The notes beneath the pieces are model-generated. The model was not told where the DNA came from, ran no database searches, and saw only the letters and a program-made list of their open reading frames with translations. DNA of 64,000 nucleotides from contig CAVUSV010000004.1 in the NCBI GenBank assembly GCA_963744225.1, positions 372,001 through 436,000 on the forward strand. The letters are read 5' to 3'. Source of the DNA: Bog-473 sp963744225 (GTDB lineage: Bacteria > Actinomycetota > Acidimicrobiia > Acidimicrobiales > RAAP-2). Shown one piece after another: positions 62,638 through 64,000 of the stretch. The translations under genes were made by a program, and so were the position numbers. How positions within the stretch are numbered: the stretch's first letter is position 1; each line of letters starts with the position of its first letter.

Positions 62638-63498
62638 GTGCGCCTGGGGATCACCGCCGCGCTGACCGACCGCGACCTCGCGCCCGCCGCGCTGGCCGCC
62701 GCGGCGGAGGAGCTTGGCTTCGACTCGCTGTACTTGCCCGAGCACACCCATCTACCGCTGCGCGAGCAGATGCCGCCGGCGCTTGTCGAGGGCGTGCGGC
62801 TCGACGCTTACCAGCGCTGCCTCGACCCGATCGTCGCCCTCTCGACGGCCGCCACCGCCACGGGGCGCCTTCGGCTCGGCACCGGCATCCTGCTCGTGGC
62901 CCAGCACGATCCCATCGTGCTGGGCAAGCAGATCGCCACGCTGGACCTCCTCTCGGGCGGCCGCCTCACCCTGGGCGTCGGCTTCGGATGGAACCGAGCC
63001 GAAGCCGAGGACCACGGCGTCGACTTCGACCGCCGCCACGCCGTCGTGCGCGAACACCTCGCCGCCATGGAGGCCATCTGGTCCATGGACGAAGCCGAGT
63101 ACCACGGCGAATTCGTCGACTTCGACCCGACCTGGTCCTGGCCGAAGCCCCATCAGCAGCCGCGGGTACGCACGCTCGTCGGAGGCGGCGCCAACGATGC
63201 GGTGTTCTCGGCCGTCGTGGACTGCGCCGACGGCTGGATCCCAATCGGCGGTCGCGGCCTGAGCGAGGCCGTCCCCCGCCTGCGTGCACTCGCCCTGGAG
63301 GCGGGCCGCGACCCTGCCTCGCTCACCGTGGTGCCGTTCGGGACAATCGCCGGAGAGGGCAAGCTCGAGCACTTCGCCAGCCTGGGCATCACCGAGGTGG
63401 TCCTACGTATCCGGGCCGGTGACCGAGCATCCATGCGGGCCGAGCTCGAGTCCCTGGCACCGCTCGTCCCGTTCGCTGCCACACTGGGACCGCCATGA
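62638..63498 (+). CDS. LLM-class F420-dependent oxidoreductase
   Basis: This 286-residue protein starts at GTG 62638. It has SLYLPEHTHLPLREQMPPAL, RLRLGTGILLVAQHDPIVLG and SGGRLTLGVGFGWNRAEAED, with RTLVGGGANDAVFSAVVDCA. It is a different subgroup from the proteins at 39348 and 56426. The stop overlaps the next ATG by ATGA. Confidence 0.9.
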   Translation: MRLGITAALTDRDLAPAALAAAAEELGFDSLYLPEHTHLPLREQMPPALVEGVRLDAYQRCLDPIVALSTAATATGRLRLGTGILLVAQHDPIVLGKQIATLDLLSGGRLTLGVGFGWNRAEAEDHGVDFDRRHAVVREHLAAMEAIWSMDEAEYHGEFVDFDPTWSWPKPHQQPRVRTLVGGGANDAVFSAVVDCADGWIPIGGRGLSEAVPRLRALALEAGRDPASLTVVPFGTIAGEGKLEHFASLGITEVVLRIRAGDRASMRAELESLAPLVPFAATLGPP

Positions 63499-64000
63499 CC
63501 GACCTGACCGACGACATCGAGCTCGAGCCCCGTGTCGGGAGCACGACGCCGCTCCCGAAGATCATCAGCGTGGATGACCACCTGGTAGAGCCCGCACATC
63601 TGTGGGAGACCTGGCTCCCGGCCCGCTTCAAGGAACACGGCCCCAAGGTCGAACGCCGCGGCATCGGCGAGATGGAGCACATCGGGGGCGGCGCCTACCG
63701 CCAGTCGTTCGACCCCGACGGGCCCAAAGCAGACTGCTGGGTCTACGAGGATCTCGTCTACATCAACAAGCGCCACGTTGCCGCCGTCGGGTTCGCTCGC
63801 GACGACATGACCATGTCGCCGATCACCTACGACGAGATGCGGCCCGGCTGCTACGAGTCCCGTGCCCGCATCGCGGACAACGAGGCCAACTGGGTGGAGG
63901 CCAGCCTGTGCTTCCCGACCTTCCCGCGCTTCTGTGGCCAGACCTTCCTCGAGGCCAAGGACCACGAGCTGGCCGAGGCCTGCCTCGTGGCCTACAACGA
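63495..64000 (+). CDS. Amidohydrolase family protein (3' end outside window)
   Basis: ATG 63495 in an ATGA overlap opens a frame that runs to the window end (about 168 codons). KIISVDDHLVEPAHLWETWL carries the DxH start typical of the COG2159 amidohydrolase group (2-amino-3-carboxymuconate decarboxylase-like). Later segments are CWVYEDLVYINKRHVAAVGF and SLCFPTFPRFCGQTFLEAKD. With the LLM and crotonase genes it may form a catabolic operon. The metal-binding C-terminal part is not visible. Confidence 0.85.
   Translation, partial: MTDLTDDIELEPRVGSTTPLPKIISVDDHLVEPAHLWETWLPARFKEHGPKVERRGIGEMEHIGGGAYRQSFDPDGPKADCWVYEDLVYINKRHVAAVGFARDDMTMSPITYDEMRPGCYESRARIADNEANWVEASLCFPTFPRFCGQTFLEAKDHELAEACLVAYN

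Noticed and set aside
1..64000. rRNA genes or a replication origin
   Set aside because: No rRNA-like stretch, dnaA-box cluster or replication gene was seen; the only RNA gene supported is tRNA-Lys.

Overview
The window is high-GC DNA of actinobacterial type, with many GTG starts and ATGA/GTGA gene overlaps. It carries a group 1h (actinobacterial, high-affinity) [NiFe]-hydrogenase and three F420-type luciferase-like oxidoreductases. An uncultured Acidimicrobiia-like actinomycete is a reasonable guess, but nothing here fixes the taxon.

Region 1 (1-13933) is one long plus-strand hydrogenase operon. It holds the small subunit (cut by the window edge), the large subunit, a NifU-like protein, DUF5947 and DUF6084 proteins, a roughly 480-residue conserved protein of unknown function, the maturation protease, two tandem mini-membrane proteins, a YceI-like protein, HypC, a small membrane protein, HypD, HypF, a SIS-like/HypC-like protein, a SIS protein and HypE. 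Most junctions are 4-base stop/start overlaps. hypA and hypB are not in the window.

Region 2 (13985-39282) is an integrated genomic island of about 25 kb. An intact tRNA-Lys(TTT) lies at its right edge and a 45-bp copy of the tRNA 3' end lies at its left edge. A tyrosine integrase sits beside the tRNA, and paired CAGTAGCA repeats lie just inside both ends. Cargo from left to right is a LysR/aldehyde dehydrogenase/SDR/MFS module, an excisionase remnant, and a striking array of small gene units (about 21.6-33.5 kb). Each unit is separated from the next by a copy of the same imperfect palindrome, always in the same orientation. PRC-barrel and CsbD stress-type genes, an IS110 element and an alpha/beta hydrolase-cyclase fusion follow. 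A 794/795-bp unit carrying an ArsR regulator and a membrane protein occurs twice in the array, and the duplication begins at the palindrome core. This gene-cassette-like array is the main candidate for something undescribed.

Region 3 (39348-56418) holds a signalling and transport block. It contains a histidine kinase, two response regulators, a receiver-HTH-cyclase protein, a cyclic-nucleotide-binding protein, a metallo-beta-lactamase-fold hydrolase, a MacB/LolD-type ATPase and two related FtsX-type permeases that flank the rest. Region 4 (56426-64000) is metabolic and miscellaneous: LLM oxidoreductases, an APH-like kinase, dienelactone hydrolase, a secreted TAP-like peptidase, a NERD protein, enoyl-CoA hydratase and an amidohydrolase cut by the window end.

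At least ten otherwise convincing genes are interrupted by single-base frame changes, many in short G or C runs. This looks more like residual sequence error than mass gene decay, so frameshifted genes are reported as one composite CDS with the break positions.
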